Assembly: GCF_030547005.1 (NCBI RefSeq)
Contig: NZ_JAUOPN010000023.1
Span: 1-38,488 of the forward strand
Direction of reading: 5' to 3'
Length of the DNA: 38,488 nucleotides
Origin: Maribacter sp. 1_MG-2023
Lineage (GTDB): Bacteria > Bacteroidota > Bacteroidia > Flavobacteriales > Flavobacteriaceae
Shown here in pieces: positions 26,351 through 35,188 of this stretch. The notes under the pieces were generated by a model. It saw nothing but the letters and a program-made list of their open reading frames with translations, was not told the origin of the DNA and ran no database searches. A program made the position numbers and the translations under genes. Position 1 is the first letter of the stretch, and each line of letters begins with the position of its first letter.

Positions 26351-27115
26351 ATGGAAAACGAATTGATCAACGACGGAGGATTTAAGTATATTGAAAAAGG
26401 CGAGGGCAAACCCATTATTATTCTACACGGATTAATGGGCGGACTCAGTAATTTTGAAGGGGTGAATACTTATTTTCCTCCGAAAGGATACAAAGTGATT
26501 ATTCCTGAATTGCCCCTATATTCTATGCCGATGTTAAAGACAACGGTAAAGAATTTTGCCAAATACCTTAAGAAATTTATAGATTATAAAGAGCTAGACG
26601 ATGTTATTCTTTTAGGCAACTCTTTAGGTGGCCATATTGGTCTTTTACACACCAAATTATACCCGGCCAAAGTAAAAGCTTTGGTTATTACCGGTAGTTC
26701 CGGTCTTTACGAAAGTGCTATGGGCGACGGTTACCCTAAACGTGGTGATTATGAGTTTATTAAAAAGAAGGCACAAGATGTTTTCTATGACCCGGCAGTT
26801 GCTACCAAAGAAATCGTAGATGAAGTTTTTGCTACGGTTAACGATCGTGTAAAATTGGTAAAGACCTTGGCAATTGCAAAAAGTGCCATTCGCCATAACA
26901 TGGCGCAAGACCTACCTAGCATGAAAACCCCTACTTGTATTATTTGGGGAAAAAATGATACGGTTACTCCGCCAGACGTTGCAGAACTGTTCGATGAGCT
27001 TTTACCAAATTCAGATTTATTTTGGATGGATAAATGCGGACATGCACCAATGATGGAGCACCCAGACCAATTCAATACCATTCTTTATGAGTGGTTGACG
27101 AAAAACAATTTCTAA
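26351..27115 (+). CDS. alpha/beta hydrolase
   Basis: This 254-aa cytoplasmic alpha/beta-hydrolase-fold enzyme has no signal peptide. It has the oxyanion motif HGLMGG (26-31), nucleophile elbow GNSLGG (Ser91), acid Asp203 ([10 protein letters not shown]) and His231 ([10 protein letters not shown]). Substrate cannot be told; esterase or thioesterase-like activity is possible. A GTG six bases upstream is in frame, but the ATG at 26351 is the natural start. It is followed 11 bp later by engB and shares its promoter, an arrangement I recall from other flavobacteria. Confidence 0.93.
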   Translation: MENELINDGGFKYIEKGEGKPIIILHGLMGGLSNFEGVNTYFPPKGYKVIIPELPLYSMPMLKTTVKNFAKYLKKFIDYKELDDVILLGNSLGGHIGLLHTKLYPAKVKALVITGSSGLYESAMGDGYPKRGDYEFIKKKAQDVFYDPAVATKEIVDEVFATVNDRVKLVKTLAIAKSAIRHNMAQDLPSMKTPTCIIWGKNDTVTPPDVAELFDELLPNSDLFWMDKCGHAPMMEHPDQFNTILYEWLTKNNF

Positions 27116-27126
27116 ATACCCTACGG

Positions 27127-27744
27127 ATGAAAATAAAGTCGGCCGACTTTGTAATGAGCAACTCTGATGTTGCCAAATGCCCGAAAGAGCCTTTACCCGA
27201 GTACGCCTTTATTGGCCGTTCTAACGTTGGTAAGTCTTCTTTAATAAATATGTTGACCGAGCGTAAAAGCTTGGCTAAAATTTCTGGTAGACCCGGTAAA
27301 ACCCAGCTTATTAATCACTTTAAAATCAATGAGAATTGGTTTCTAGTAGATTTACCTGGCTACGGATATGCTCGTGTTTCTAAAAGAGATAAAAAGACCT
27401 TTCAAAAATATATCACCAATTACTTTTTACAACGAGAGCAGCTAGTTTGCTCTTTTGTTCTTGTAGATATTCGCCATGACCCACAACCTATAGATATGGA
27501 GTTCATGCAGTGGATGGGTGAAAACGGAGTACCGTTTGCCATTATCTTCACAAAGGCAGATAAATTAAAACCGAAAGCGGTTGAACGTCAAGTAAAAAAA
27601 TACCTAGATCAGTTGTTAGAAGACATGTGGGAAGAAGCACCACCGCATTTTATCACTAGCTCAAGCCACCGTAGTGGTCGCGATGAAGTACTAGCGTATA
27701 TAGATGATATTAACGAGAAGTTTTTCGAAGCAACGAAGAAGTAG
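27127..27744 (+). CDS. engB: ribosome-assembly GTPase EngB (YsxC/YihA)
   Basis: This is a small TRAFAC GTPase needed for large ribosomal subunit assembly. G1 is GRSNVGKS (30-37), G3 DLPGYG (75-80) and G4 TKAD (142-145). With the ATG at 27127 the protein is 205 aa, the usual length. A GTG start at 27091 would overlap the hydrolase gene and add an unconserved extension, so I rejected it. It is the second gene of the hydrolase operon. Confidence 0.97.
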   Translation: MKIKSADFVMSNSDVAKCPKEPLPEYAFIGRSNVGKSSLINMLTERKSLAKISGRPGKTQLINHFKINENWFLVDLPGYGYARVSKRDKKTFQKYITNYFLQREQLVCSFVLVDIRHDPQPIDMEFMQWMGENGVPFAIIFTKADKLKPKAVERQVKKYLDQLLEDMWEEAPPHFITSSSHRSGRDEVLAYIDDINEKFFEATKK

Positions 27745-27752
27745 CTGCGCTG

Positions 27753-27930
27753 TAGTATTCAGTTTTCAGTAACAGTTGGCAGTTTTTTTGTATTAAGTAT
27801 TAAGTACAAAATACTAAGCTGTTTGTACTAGTTCTTCGTACTGCGTACTCTGTATTGTTTATCTTATTCTATTGACTTTACACTCCATATTCACTACTGA
27901 AAACTTCTTACTTAATACTCTGTACTCTCC
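27753..27930. repeat. degenerate heptanucleotide repeats
   Basis: The spacer after engB is largely built of drifting 7-bp units. Examples are AGTATTC AGTTTTC, AAGTATT AAGTATT, and CTTCGTA CTGCGTA CTCTGTA. The 20-mer TCAGTAACAGTTGGCAGTTT (27766-27785) recurs exactly at 36833-36852. No gene is seen. Confidence 0.75.
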
Positions 27931-27941
27931 CAAAAACGAAA

Positions 27942-28068
27942 TGTCAGTTCGAGTGGATTATTGTCTGCAATGCAATGGAAGACTATAATTTATATCGAGA
28001 ACCCTCGCGTGTTCCAAACCTGTTCTCGATACAAATTTCTCATACCTCGAAATTCACTCGAACTGACA
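27942..28068. repeat. 127-bp nested inverted-repeat element
   Basis: The outer arms TGTCAGTTCGAGTG (27942-27955) and CACTCGAACTGACA (28055-28068) are perfect 14-bp inverted repeats. Inside lies a second perfect pair, TATCGAGAAC (27993-28002) and GTTCTCGATA (28022-28031). The whole can form a branched hairpin. It resembles the REP- or MITE-like elements scattered in flavobacterial genomes, and no transposase is present. Confidence 0.85.
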
Positions 28069-28082
28069 GAGGTACTCGCTAA

Positions 28083-28140
28083 CGAAAACAACTGAAAACT
28101 GTTACTGCCCACTGTTACTGAAACTGCCAACTGAAACCAA
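28083..28140. repeat. heptanucleotide repeats (ACTGAAA type)
   Basis: Units such as ACTGAAA, ACTGTTA, CTGCCCA and CTGTTAC follow each other at 7-bp period between the two inverted-repeat elements. A short continuation at 28204-28235 runs into the 3' end of the next gene. Confidence 0.65.
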
Positions 28141-28143
28141 AAT

Positions 28144-28204
28144 GTCATCCTGAGCGCAGTCGAAGGGACCGGAACACGTATCACTTCGGCTACGCTCAGT
28201 GACC
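28144..28204. repeat. REP-like inverted repeat
   Basis: CTGAGCGCAGTCGAAG (28150-28165) and CTTCGGCTACGCTCAG (28184-28199) pair with two mismatches. GTCATCCTGAGCGCAGTCG is a repeat core I recall as dispersed in many flavobacterial genomes. It lies between hydrolase-engB and the convergent 124-aa gene. Confidence 0.75.
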
Positions 28205-28212
28205 GAGTAAGA

Positions 28213-28587
28213 CTAAAAACTGAAACTGCCTACTTCACCAATAAGATCCTCCACCGTTTCTATAGCATTCAACTTCTCGGCAGATACCAACACCTCTAGG
28301 TCATGATCTGTTTCTACCAGTATAATAGGATAGGTGTACTTATGCCCAAATTTGCTTTTATAGCTTTCTTGAAATTCATCTTTATGAAAGAATTCTAGCT
28401 CGTAGCCTTTGGATAACAAACTTTCCCTAAACCCTTTCCACTGTTTGTTCTCCGTAAAACTGCCATAGGTTAAACTGCAGAGATTGCAGTTATAGGTAGC
28501 TGGGTTAATAATTTTATGGGCGAAATCTAGCATTTTGCTGCCCGTATCGCTATTGGCATTATAGATAAATAGAATTTTATTTGACAT
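28213..28587 (-). CDS. 124-aa hypothetical protein (intact copy)
   Basis: This small soluble protein begins MSNKILFIYNANSDTG. It has a Cys pair (CNLC, about residues 33-36) followed by a conserved-looking LTYGSFTENKQW, and a C-terminal segment with YPIILVE, as in thioredoxin-like folds. Function is unknown. The last codons (VGSFSF and stop) are read from heptanucleotide repeat sequence. It is divergent from the molybdopterin enzyme gene. A decayed copy lies on the other side of that gene (31003-31248). Confidence 0.75.
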   Translation of the reverse strand: MSNKILFIYNANSDTGSKMLDFAHKIINPATYNCNLCSLTYGSFTENKQWKGFRESLLSKGYELEFFHKDEFQESYKSKFGHKYTYPIILVETDHDLEVLVSAEKLNAIETVEDLIGEVGSFSF

Positions 28588-28682
28588 GCTTTTTTGTCGT
28601 TAAAATATTGCAAACTATACACTTAATTGAACCAATTATGATTATTTGAAATGAAAATTCAATTGTTAACTGTAGGTTTATT
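28342..28682. repeat. 340-bp duplicated segment, left copy
   Basis: This covers the first about 82 codons and the upstream region of the 124-aa gene. The right copy is 31003-31342 in the same orientation. Homology ends at TGTAGGTTTATT in both. Divergence is moderate, so the duplication is not recent. Confidence 0.85.
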
Positions 28683-28810
28683 ATATACAGAAATTTTATA
28701 TATACAATTTAACCTCTTATATATTAAGTAGAATATAGGTAATCATAGTTGTTTTCAGACATTGTGCAAAATTAAAAATGTATATATGAATTAACCAAAA
28801 CCTATCACTC

Positions 28811-30982
28811 ATGAACAAGAAAGAAAGCAAGATTACGCGTCGTAAGTTTGTCAATTTAGGAGCCAAAGGCTATGCCAGTGTTCAATTGGCTTGTGCCCTA
28901 CCCGTTTCGGTACTCGCCAATACTGGGCGTAATTCTTTAGAAACTTCCACTTTTCATGGGGTATGTTACCACGATTGTCCCGATTCATGCAGCTGGGAAG
29001 TAAAAGTGCAAGATGATAAGGTTATTTCTTTTGGTGGAGACAAAGCAAATCCTTTTACAGCTGGCAAACTGTGTGGAAAAATGGAAACCTTCCCCGATGA
29101 TATTACCTATCACCCAGATAGGTTGCTTACACCCATGAAGCGAATAGGTAAAAAAGGAGAGGGAAAATTTGAACCTATAAGTTGGGAACAGGCCATAGGC
29201 GAAATAGGCGATCAACTCAAGCAGACGATTACGGAGCATGGCAGCGAGTCTGTACTTTCGCATGGCTATATGGGCACACAAAGCATTGTACAAAAGACCG
29301 TAATGAGTAGCCGCTTTTTTGCACGAATGGAAGCTTCTGATATTGCTCATACCATTTGCGGAGGTGCTGTAATACCTGCTAACTTCGAAGTAAATGGCAC
29401 TGCAATGGGTGTATTACCTGAAGATATGGTTCACAGCCGATATATTATACTTTGGGGCACCAATACTAAAAACTCTAATGTGCACCAATGGCCTTTCGTC
29501 TTAAAAGCTAAGGAAGCCGGTGCAAAAATCATTGTTGTAGATCCTTTTGTTTCTGCCACTGCCAAAGAAGCCGACTGGCATATTCAGCCACTTCCCGGTA
29601 CCGATGTAGCATTGGCGTTGTCTATGATGAACGTAATGATCAATGAGGATCTGGTAGATCAAGATTATATTGATAATTATACCTCAGGATATAAAGATTT
29701 AAAAGAACACGTTAAAAGTTACAGCCCTAAAAGCGTTTCAGATATTTGCGGTTTACCAGAAGAAGACATCATTCAATTTGCTAGGGAGTATGCCAAGGGC
29801 GATCCATCGCTAATTCGTATTCTGGTCGGGATTGAGCATAACTACAACGGCGGCGACGGTACCAGAGCAGTAGCTATTTTACCATCGTTAACCGGAGCAT
29901 GGCGAAAGCTGGGTGGCGGACTAATGCATTTGACTTTTGAGATGAGCGGTCGTGCACTCAATTGGGAACGTTTAGACTTTCATCGTCAAATGCCTACACA
30001 ACCAAAACGTACACTTAATATGGTTCAGATTGGTCAATTGCTCAATAATCTCAACCTCGATCCGGTCATTAAATCGATTTTTATCTACAACTCCAACCCA
30101 ATGGTCACATCACCCAATGCGAACCTAACTAAAAAAGGACTGGAGCGCGAAGACCTACTGACCGTAGTGCTAGAACATTTTATGACCGAGACGGCTAAAT
30201 ATGCCGACTACGTATTTCCCGCTACTACGCAGCTTGAGCATTGGGATATTGGCGATTCTTGGGGGCAAGTCTATATCAATATCAATCAACCTGCTATTAC
30301 CCCACTGGGTGAAGCCAAACCTAATAGCGAATTCTTCCGAATAATGGCGCACGAAATGGGCTATACAGATGAATGCTTTAAAGAGTCAGACATGGATCTT
30401 GTAAAATCAGCATTTGATTCTGATCATCCGTATTTAGACGGAATTGATTTTGAATACATGCAAAAAAACGGCTGGGCCAGGTACAAAATTCCAGAACCGT
30501 TTCTACCCCATGCAGATGGTAACTTCAGCACTGCGAGCGGCAAATGCGAATTTATTAGTCAAAGCAGTGGTCTCCCTACCTACAAAGAAGTGAGCTACAC
30601 CGAAAAAGAAAAAACTGATCACCCGTTACAGCTTTTGACTATTAAGAATACGAAAGGTTTTCATAACTCTTCGCATGCCAATGTCAAGCATTTACAACAG
30701 AAAGAAGGGCTACCATGGTTAGACATTCATGCAGATGATGCAAAGGCTAGAGACATACAAAACGGAGATGAGTTAATGATATTCAACCAACGTGGTAAAG
30801 TAATTTTAGAAGCTAAAATCTCTGCACGTATTCGACCTGGTGTGGTATGTATGCCACATGGCTACTGGCCTTCATTAATAAAAGGTGGGCAGGCATCGAA
30901 CAACCTAACAGATGATCAATTAACAGATATAGGTGGTGGTGCAGCACTTCAAGACTGTCGTGTACAGGTAGCGAAAGCATAA
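28811..30982 (+). CDS. Tat-exported molybdopterin oxidoreductase
   Basis: This 723-aa catalytic subunit belongs to the Mo/W-bisMGD (DMSO reductase) superfamily. The N-terminus has a twin-arginine signal (TRRKFV, residues 9-14), so it is exported folded to the periplasm. A [4Fe-4S] site follows with Cys52, Cys56, Cys60 and Cys88. Cys183 in TICGGA lies at the usual place of the metal ligand. The C-terminal molydopterin dinucleotide-binding domain (about 610-720) is complete, with KGFHNSSHANV and MPHGYWPS. No electron-transfer or membrane-anchor subunit gene and no cofactor gene is adjacent, so its partner and substrate cannot be told. The flanks hold two copies of an unrelated small gene. Confidence 0.92.
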   Translation: MNKKESKITRRKFVNLGAKGYASVQLACALPVSVLANTGRNSLETSTFHGVCYHDCPDSCSWEVKVQDDKVISFGGDKANPFTAGKLCGKMETFPDDITYHPDRLLTPMKRIGKKGEGKFEPISWEQAIGEIGDQLKQTITEHGSESVLSHGYMGTQSIVQKTVMSSRFFARMEASDIAHTICGGAVIPANFEVNGTAMGVLPEDMVHSRYIILWGTNTKNSNVHQWPFVLKAKEAGAKIIVVDPFVSATAKEADWHIQPLPGTDVALALSMMNVMINEDLVDQDYIDNYTSGYKDLKEHVKSYSPKSVSDICGLPEEDIIQFAREYAKGDPSLIRILVGIEHNYNGGDGTRAVAILPSLTGAWRKLGGGLMHLTFEMSGRALNWERLDFHRQMPTQPKRTLNMVQIGQLLNNLNLDPVIKSIFIYNSNPMVTSPNANLTKKGLEREDLLTVVLEHFMTETAKYADYVFPATTQLEHWDIGDSWGQVYININQPAITPLGEAKPNSEFFRIMAHEMGYTDECFKESDMDLVKSAFDSDHPYLDGIDFEYMQKNGWARYKIPEPFLPHADGNFSTASGKCEFISQSSGLPTYKEVSYTEKEKTDHPLQLLTIKNTKGFHNSSHANVKHLQQKEGLPWLDIHADDAKARDIQNGDELMIFNQRGKVILEAKISARIRPGVVCMPHGYWPSLIKGGQASNNLTDDQLTDIGGGAALQDCRVQVAKA

Positions 30983-31002
30983 ATTAATAACTAGGTAGAT
31001 GC

Positions 31003-31248
31003 ATGCCCAAATCAGCTTTTACAGCTTTTTTGAAACTAATCTTTATAAAAGAATTCTAGCTTGTAGCCTTTGGCTAAAAAACGCTCTCTAAACGCTGCCC
31101 ACTGTTTGTTCTCGGTAAAACTGCCATAAGTTAAACTACAGAGATTGCAGTTATAGGTAGCTGGGTTAATGATTTTATGGGCGAAATCTAGCATTTTACT
31201 GCCCGTATCGCTATTGGCATTATAGATAAATAGAATTTTCTTTGATAC
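31003..31248 (-). pseudogene. decayed copy of the 124-aa gene
   Basis: The frame matches the intact gene at 28213-28587 over about its first 82 residues (KKILFIYNANSDTGSKM and on). The start codon is replaced by GTA (31246-31248). A TAG at 31036-31038 replaces a Glu codon and a second stop follows after a few more matching residues. Homology ends after the FGH position, so the C-terminal third is gone. Confidence 0.85.
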
Positions 31249-31342
31249 CTTTTTTTGTCGTAAAAATACCCAAACCATACATAATTTTTAACCAGTTATG
31301 GTTTCCCGTAATGTAGTGTGAAATGAAAATTGTAGGTTTATT
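31003..31342. repeat. 340-bp duplicated segment, right copy
   Basis: This copy of 28342-28682 lies downstream of the molybdopterin gene. Both copies have the same orientation and flank that gene. It carries the broken coding remnant listed separately. Confidence 0.85.
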
Positions 31343-31502
31343 CTTTAGTGGTATATTAGCTAAGTAAGCTTTACCCTCCAAAACAGGAAATAAACGTACC
31401 CTGGTCAGTTTATACATAAGTTGGCAACAAGTTCCAAGCAACAAACTCTACGAAATCATAAGAAATGCCGAAAAGTCGAAAAAGAAAAAAAAAGTATAAA
31501 AA
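31343..31502. other. spacer with GTTGGCAACAAG motif
   Basis: No gene is seen in this stretch before the 221-aa gene. It contains AAGTTGGCAACAAGTT (about 31428-31443), a motif I associate with boundaries of small hypothetical genes in Bacteroidota. Its meaning is uncertain. Confidence 0.35.
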
Positions 31503-32168
31503 ATGGCAAATAGAAGTTATTTATATAATCTTGATTTCAATAGACTAGATAGAGCAAAGACTCCAGAAGATTCTGTGTTAAGCGTGTATGAATATGCGTA
31601 TGAAATTCCGTTGTCTTACAAGGTATTATTAAGCAACGACACTTTAAATAACAAATCTGTTTTATGGGATTACGAACACCCGATAACGATAAGTGGAGAC
31701 GCCAATAAAGGAAAGGATAGTCTTTTTAAATTTTTGGACAAATTACAAACGTTGCATTTATTTGAACCCGAGTATCTTAAATCTGAAATTGAAAAAACAA
31801 AACAGTTTTTCAACGACAATAAATTCGATTTAAAATACTTCTTTCTTGAAGGTGGTGAATTGTATGAAATGGGAAATGAACCATTTGAAGAACAAAACCT
31901 TGAAGTTTTTAATGAAGTAACGCAAATAGAAAAAACTATTGAAAACTTCATAAAATATGTGGAGACCGTTAACAAAGAAATAGCGCATTTGGTATCGCAA
32001 AGAGACCAAATGACAAAGAAAGGTTGGTTCAAGAAATCAGTACCTGTTTTGTCAGAGAAAGAAAAAGCACAGATGGAGAAAACAATTCAAAATAAACAAA
32101 TTGAAAAAAGAGCGCTGCTAGGAATTGATAATTGGTCAACAATACTCTATTTTCAGTTCGACAAATAA
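31503..32168 (+). CDS. 221-aa hypothetical protein
   Basis: This soluble protein has no signal peptide. It starts MANRSYLYNLDF, which I associate with a family of small uncharacterised bacterial proteins. The N-terminal half is mixed alpha/beta. The C-terminal half (about 140-210) is a long charged helical stretch likely to form a coiled coil. It is followed 25 bp later by a DUF2750 gene on the same strand, so the two are probably co-transcribed. Function unknown. Confidence 0.78.
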   Translation: MANRSYLYNLDFNRLDRAKTPEDSVLSVYEYAYEIPLSYKVLLSNDTLNNKSVLWDYEHPITISGDANKGKDSLFKFLDKLQTLHLFEPEYLKSEIEKTKQFFNDNKFDLKYFFLEGGELYEMGNEPFEEQNLEVFNEVTQIEKTIENFIKYVETVNKEIAHLVSQRDQMTKKGWFKKSVPVLSEKEKAQMEKTIQNKQIEKRALLGIDNWSTILYFQFDK

Positions 32169-32193
32169 AAAACACTTCCCTCAAACACAAAAC

Positions 32194-32652
32194 ATGGAAC
32201 AACAAGGCTCAGATATCATTGCTAACAGATACCAAAAATTTATAAAAACGGTTTGCGAAACAGATGTTGTTTATGCGCTTCAAAATCATGAAGGTTTTGC
32301 AACCTCAGCTTCTGTGCAGTATGATGATGAAAATGACAGACCTGTTGGTGTACTTTGCTTTTGGGCAGAAAGTGGCAGGGCGAAATCTTGCACCATAAAC
32401 CATTGGAGCAACTACCAACTTACTGAAATAGCATTAGTAGATTTTATAGAAAATTGGGGTGTAGGTATGGAAAATGACGGAATACTAGCTGGTATTGAAT
32501 TCGACCAAAATATGTTTGGCTATGAAGCCAAACCCCTAGATTTAATTCTTGCCTTAGTTTCTGAAATAAAAGCGACCAATAAAGAACTACCGCTTCAAAA
32601 ATTTGAAAATATTGCTGATTTAGAAGAACAGGCGAAAGAGGCGAATGGGTAA
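32194..32652 (+). CDS. DUF2750 family protein
   Basis: The 152-aa protein matches the DUF2750 layout. RYQKFIKTVCETDVVYAL is followed by EGFATSASV, VLCFWAESGRAKSC, and IENWGVGMENDGILAGIEFD. I chose the ATG at 32194; an upstream frame extension would overlap the preceding gene by 44 bp and adds no family sequence. Function is unknown. Proteins of this family are often found next to other small immunity- or stress-type hypotheticals. It is the second gene of a two-gene unit. Confidence 0.85.
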   Translation: MEQQGSDIIANRYQKFIKTVCETDVVYALQNHEGFATSASVQYDDENDRPVGVLCFWAESGRAKSCTINHWSNYQLTEIALVDFIENWGVGMENDGILAGIEFDQNMFGYEAKPLDLILALVSEIKATNKELPLQKFENIADLEEQAKEANG

Positions 32653-32850
32653 TCATAGTAATGAATAAATACTGTATTGTTGAAGTCTAAAGACACAGCT
32701 TTAAATGTCATTTTTTTACCTTATTAAATTATTATTTCGATTAAAGCAATTGAGTATTACCTCACGTAGAGCATTTTTGGCTTTGCTGTATTTACAACAA
32801 ACTAAAATAATGTGCGTTGTTAATCCGTACCAAATCTCAAACCCTTAGAA

Positions 32851-34056
32851 ATGAAAACTACCTTAAAAAATATTCTTCTTATTACTTTATTCACATCTCT
32901 ATTTCTAGGTTTTGTTTCGTGTGAACTTGAAGATGAAATAAATGAGGATATTGAAGAAACTATAGAAACAGAAGAAGAAAATGAGCCAGAAGTTATTTTA
33001 AGCACAGAAAATGCTATAACTTCTATTTCAGTCATGCTTAATGATGTTGAATATAATGCTGAAATTGATCATCTAAATAACAGCATTCTATTGACTTTAC
33101 CCTCCGGAACCAACTTAAACGAAATCTTACCTAATATCATTATACCCGAATTTGCAACGATTTCACCAGACCCTTCTTCGGTACAAAATTATGAGGAAGG
33201 TGTTATTTTTACAATTACTGCAGAAGATGGCACTAGCCAAGAATATGAAGTCACCATAATAGCACCTAGCAATGAAAATAGTATCATTAACATAACTATA
33301 GAAAACGAACTTATGGAACCTATTACAGGTTTCACAGATGAAGAATCTAAATCAATTTTATTCGAAGTTCCCAACACATTAGATTTAACGGCCGTAAAGA
33401 TAAATATTACCATACCTGAGGATGCAGTTGCCTCTCTAGAAACTGAAAGTATCATAGATTTAAGTAGCACAACTACCATGAATATTACTGCTGAAAATGG
33501 AGATGTTTCTGAATACTCGGTCAGTAGCTACACGACCAATCTCTTAACCAATCCTTCTGGAGACAATAATGGATTTGGATGGGATTTTGACCCAAATACA
33601 GGAATTGAAACCACTGCTGAATATGGTAACATTTTTTATATTACCGCGTATGAAGGTGATTTTTCACCTCATATTTATCAAACCGTCACTTTTCCTAGAG
33701 ATTATAGCGATAAATATGTTTTGTTCATTGGTAATTTAACTACCGAAAAGGTACTTGAAGATTCTATTACTAGACACTCTTATTTATGGGCTTATCAACT
33801 TGGCGATTTCTCTGAAGATGATTGGATTTACATGCAAGGTATGGGACATAGAGCTGGTGCAAATGAATGGGAGGTAGTATCTGGCAGTCATAAATTATTA
33901 CCTAATGTCACGGGTACTTATTTTCAACTTGGTCAAGGTCTAAGAAATGGAGATCCATATGATGGCACTACTTGCAAATTCAGAGATTTAGAAGTAAGGC
34001 TTTTTGAATCTGCCGAAGAAGCAGCTATCTATGTAAGTCAAGTATATAATCAATAG
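32851..34056 (+). CDS. lipoprotein with two DUF5018-like repeats
   Basis: The 401-aa surface or periplasmic lipoprotein has lipobox FVSC (Cys24), then an acidic linker (Glu/Asp-rich, 25-45). Two immunoglobulin-like repeats follow (about 52-140 and 145-232), each ending in a pattern such as ITAEDGTSQEYEVTI or ITAENGDVSEYSV. The C-terminal part (about 235-395) looks like a beta-sandwich ligand-binding domain with NPSGDNNGFGWDF and GTYFQLGQGL. Such architectures are common in Bacteroidota glycan-binding lipoproteins, but no transport or hydrolase gene is adjacent. The ligand is unknown. Confidence 0.82.
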   Translation: MKTTLKNILLITLFTSLFLGFVSCELEDEINEDIEETIETEEENEPEVILSTENAITSISVMLNDVEYNAEIDHLNNSILLTLPSGTNLNEILPNIIIPEFATISPDPSSVQNYEEGVIFTITAEDGTSQEYEVTIIAPSNENSIINITIENELMEPITGFTDEESKSILFEVPNTLDLTAVKINITIPEDAVASLETESIIDLSSTTTMNITAENGDVSEYSVSSYTTNLLTNPSGDNNGFGWDFDPNTGIETTAEYGNIFYITAYEGDFSPHIYQTVTFPRDYSDKYVLFIGNLTTEKVLEDSITRHSYLWAYQLGDFSEDDWIYMQGMGHRAGANEWEVVSGSHKLLPNVTGTYFQLGQGLRNGDPYDGTTCKFRDLEVRLFESAEEAAIYVSQVYNQ

Positions 34057-34077
34057 CAAAACTTACACTTTAACCAC

Positions 34078-34593
34078 ATGAAAAAACCACTATTATTAAT
34101 TGCATCAATATTTCTATTCTTAACTTCTTGCAGCGAGAGTAAACCTATTAAATTTGAAAGAGACGGGGTTTCAATGACCAGCCCAACAGGTTGGGAAATT
34201 ACGGATCAAGAAAATATTGACGACCAAGGGTATTACCTATCCATAGAAAAAGATGGTTTTGATTCTAGTGGCATCGTATCAATGACATGGATCAATGGTG
34301 AAATTGACCTTGGTGAATGGGCGTATCTTTTTCAAGAAGAATTGGTCAATAATATTATCTATAGAAATTCTAATATTCAATTTGAAGATGCCGTTGACAA
34401 TACTTATAACGACATTGATACTTCTTCCATAAGATTTACCGCAAGTATTCTAGGCTTAGATCATGAAGGTAATATTCACTTCTTTTATAAAGGCGATAAA
34501 ACTTTTGCAATTCTAATACAAGAAGCTATGGAAGATAATATGACAAATAAACCTGGTTTTGATTTGATTGAGAAGGGTTTTGATGTTCAATAA
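34078..34593 (+). CDS. small lipoprotein
   Basis: The 171-aa protein has a clear signal and lipobox LTSC (Cys18). The mature part carries a PsbP/DcrB-like pattern: a beta-rich start with GVSMTSPTGWEI, an alternating middle, and FYKGDKTFAILIQEA near the end. That similarity is from pattern only. It starts 21 bp after the preceding lipoprotein gene and probably shares its transcript. Confidence 0.8.
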   Translation: MKKPLLLIASIFLFLTSCSESKPIKFERDGVSMTSPTGWEITDQENIDDQGYYLSIEKDGFDSSGIVSMTWINGEIDLGEWAYLFQEELVNNIIYRNSNIQFEDAVDNTYNDIDTSSIRFTASILGLDHEGNIHFFYKGDKTFAILIQEAMEDNMTNKPGFDLIEKGFDVQ

Positions 34594-34628
34594 ATTATTA
34601 CATATTTATAAATTTTAGAACTATAATT

Positions 34629-35117
34629 ATGCTACACCTCATTGTAGGTAATACAGGATCAGGTAAAACTACCTACTCAAACGAGCTTAAGAAGAAAACC
34701 AAAGGAGTACTCTTTTCCATTGACACTTGGAACAATACGTTGTTTCTACCCGACAAGAAAGAAACCGATGGTTTAGAATGGTTTTTAGAGCGTATAGAAA
34801 GAGCAGAAAGTATGATTTTAAATGTGGTTGCACAATTAGAAGAGTCTCATACAGATGCTATTTTAGACTTGGGGTTGTCTAAATTTGAGCATCGCGAAAA
34901 ATTTAGACATTTTGCCGCATCTCATGATTATGCCATTCAACTTCACTTTTTAGATATTTCTAAAGAAACCAGATGGCAACGTGTACAGCAGCGCAACACT
35001 GAAAAAGGAGCAACTTTTGAATTTGAGGTTAGTAAAGAGAATTTTGACTTTATGGAAACTTGGTTTGAAAAACCTACCGAAAATGAACTTATTGGTAGTG
35101 TTGTTATCACCGAATAA
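34629..35117 (+). CDS. AAA-type P-loop kinase
   Basis: The 162-aa cytoplasmic protein has Walker A GNTGSGKT (7-14). A DTW motif (near 32-34), a second conserved Asp in ILDLGLS, and an Arg-rich lid (RWQRVQQRN) follow. This resembles the AAA_33 group of small kinases (zeta-toxin/polynucleotide-kinase-like). The substrate is unknown. It stands alone, 35 bp after the small lipoprotein gene. Confidence 0.85.
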   Translation: MLHLIVGNTGSGKTTYSNELKKKTKGVLFSIDTWNNTLFLPDKKETDGLEWFLERIERAESMILNVVAQLEESHTDAILDLGLSKFEHREKFRHFAASHDYAIQLHFLDISKETRWQRVQQRNTEKGATFEFEVSKENFDFMETWFEKPTENELIGSVVITE

Positions 35118-35188
35118 CACTAATTTTACCCTCCGCATTTTTTTGTAATGATTATTTACTGAACCACACTTTCAACCAAACCAATTAC

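Noticed and set aside
27091..27126. GTG start that would lengthen EngB by 12 residues
   Set aside because: It overlaps the preceding hydrolase gene, and the ATG at 27127 gives the usual family length.
28811..31342. Composite transposon around the molybdopterin gene
   Set aside because: The flanking repeats encode a small cytosolic protein, not a transposase, and show no terminal inverted repeats or target duplication.
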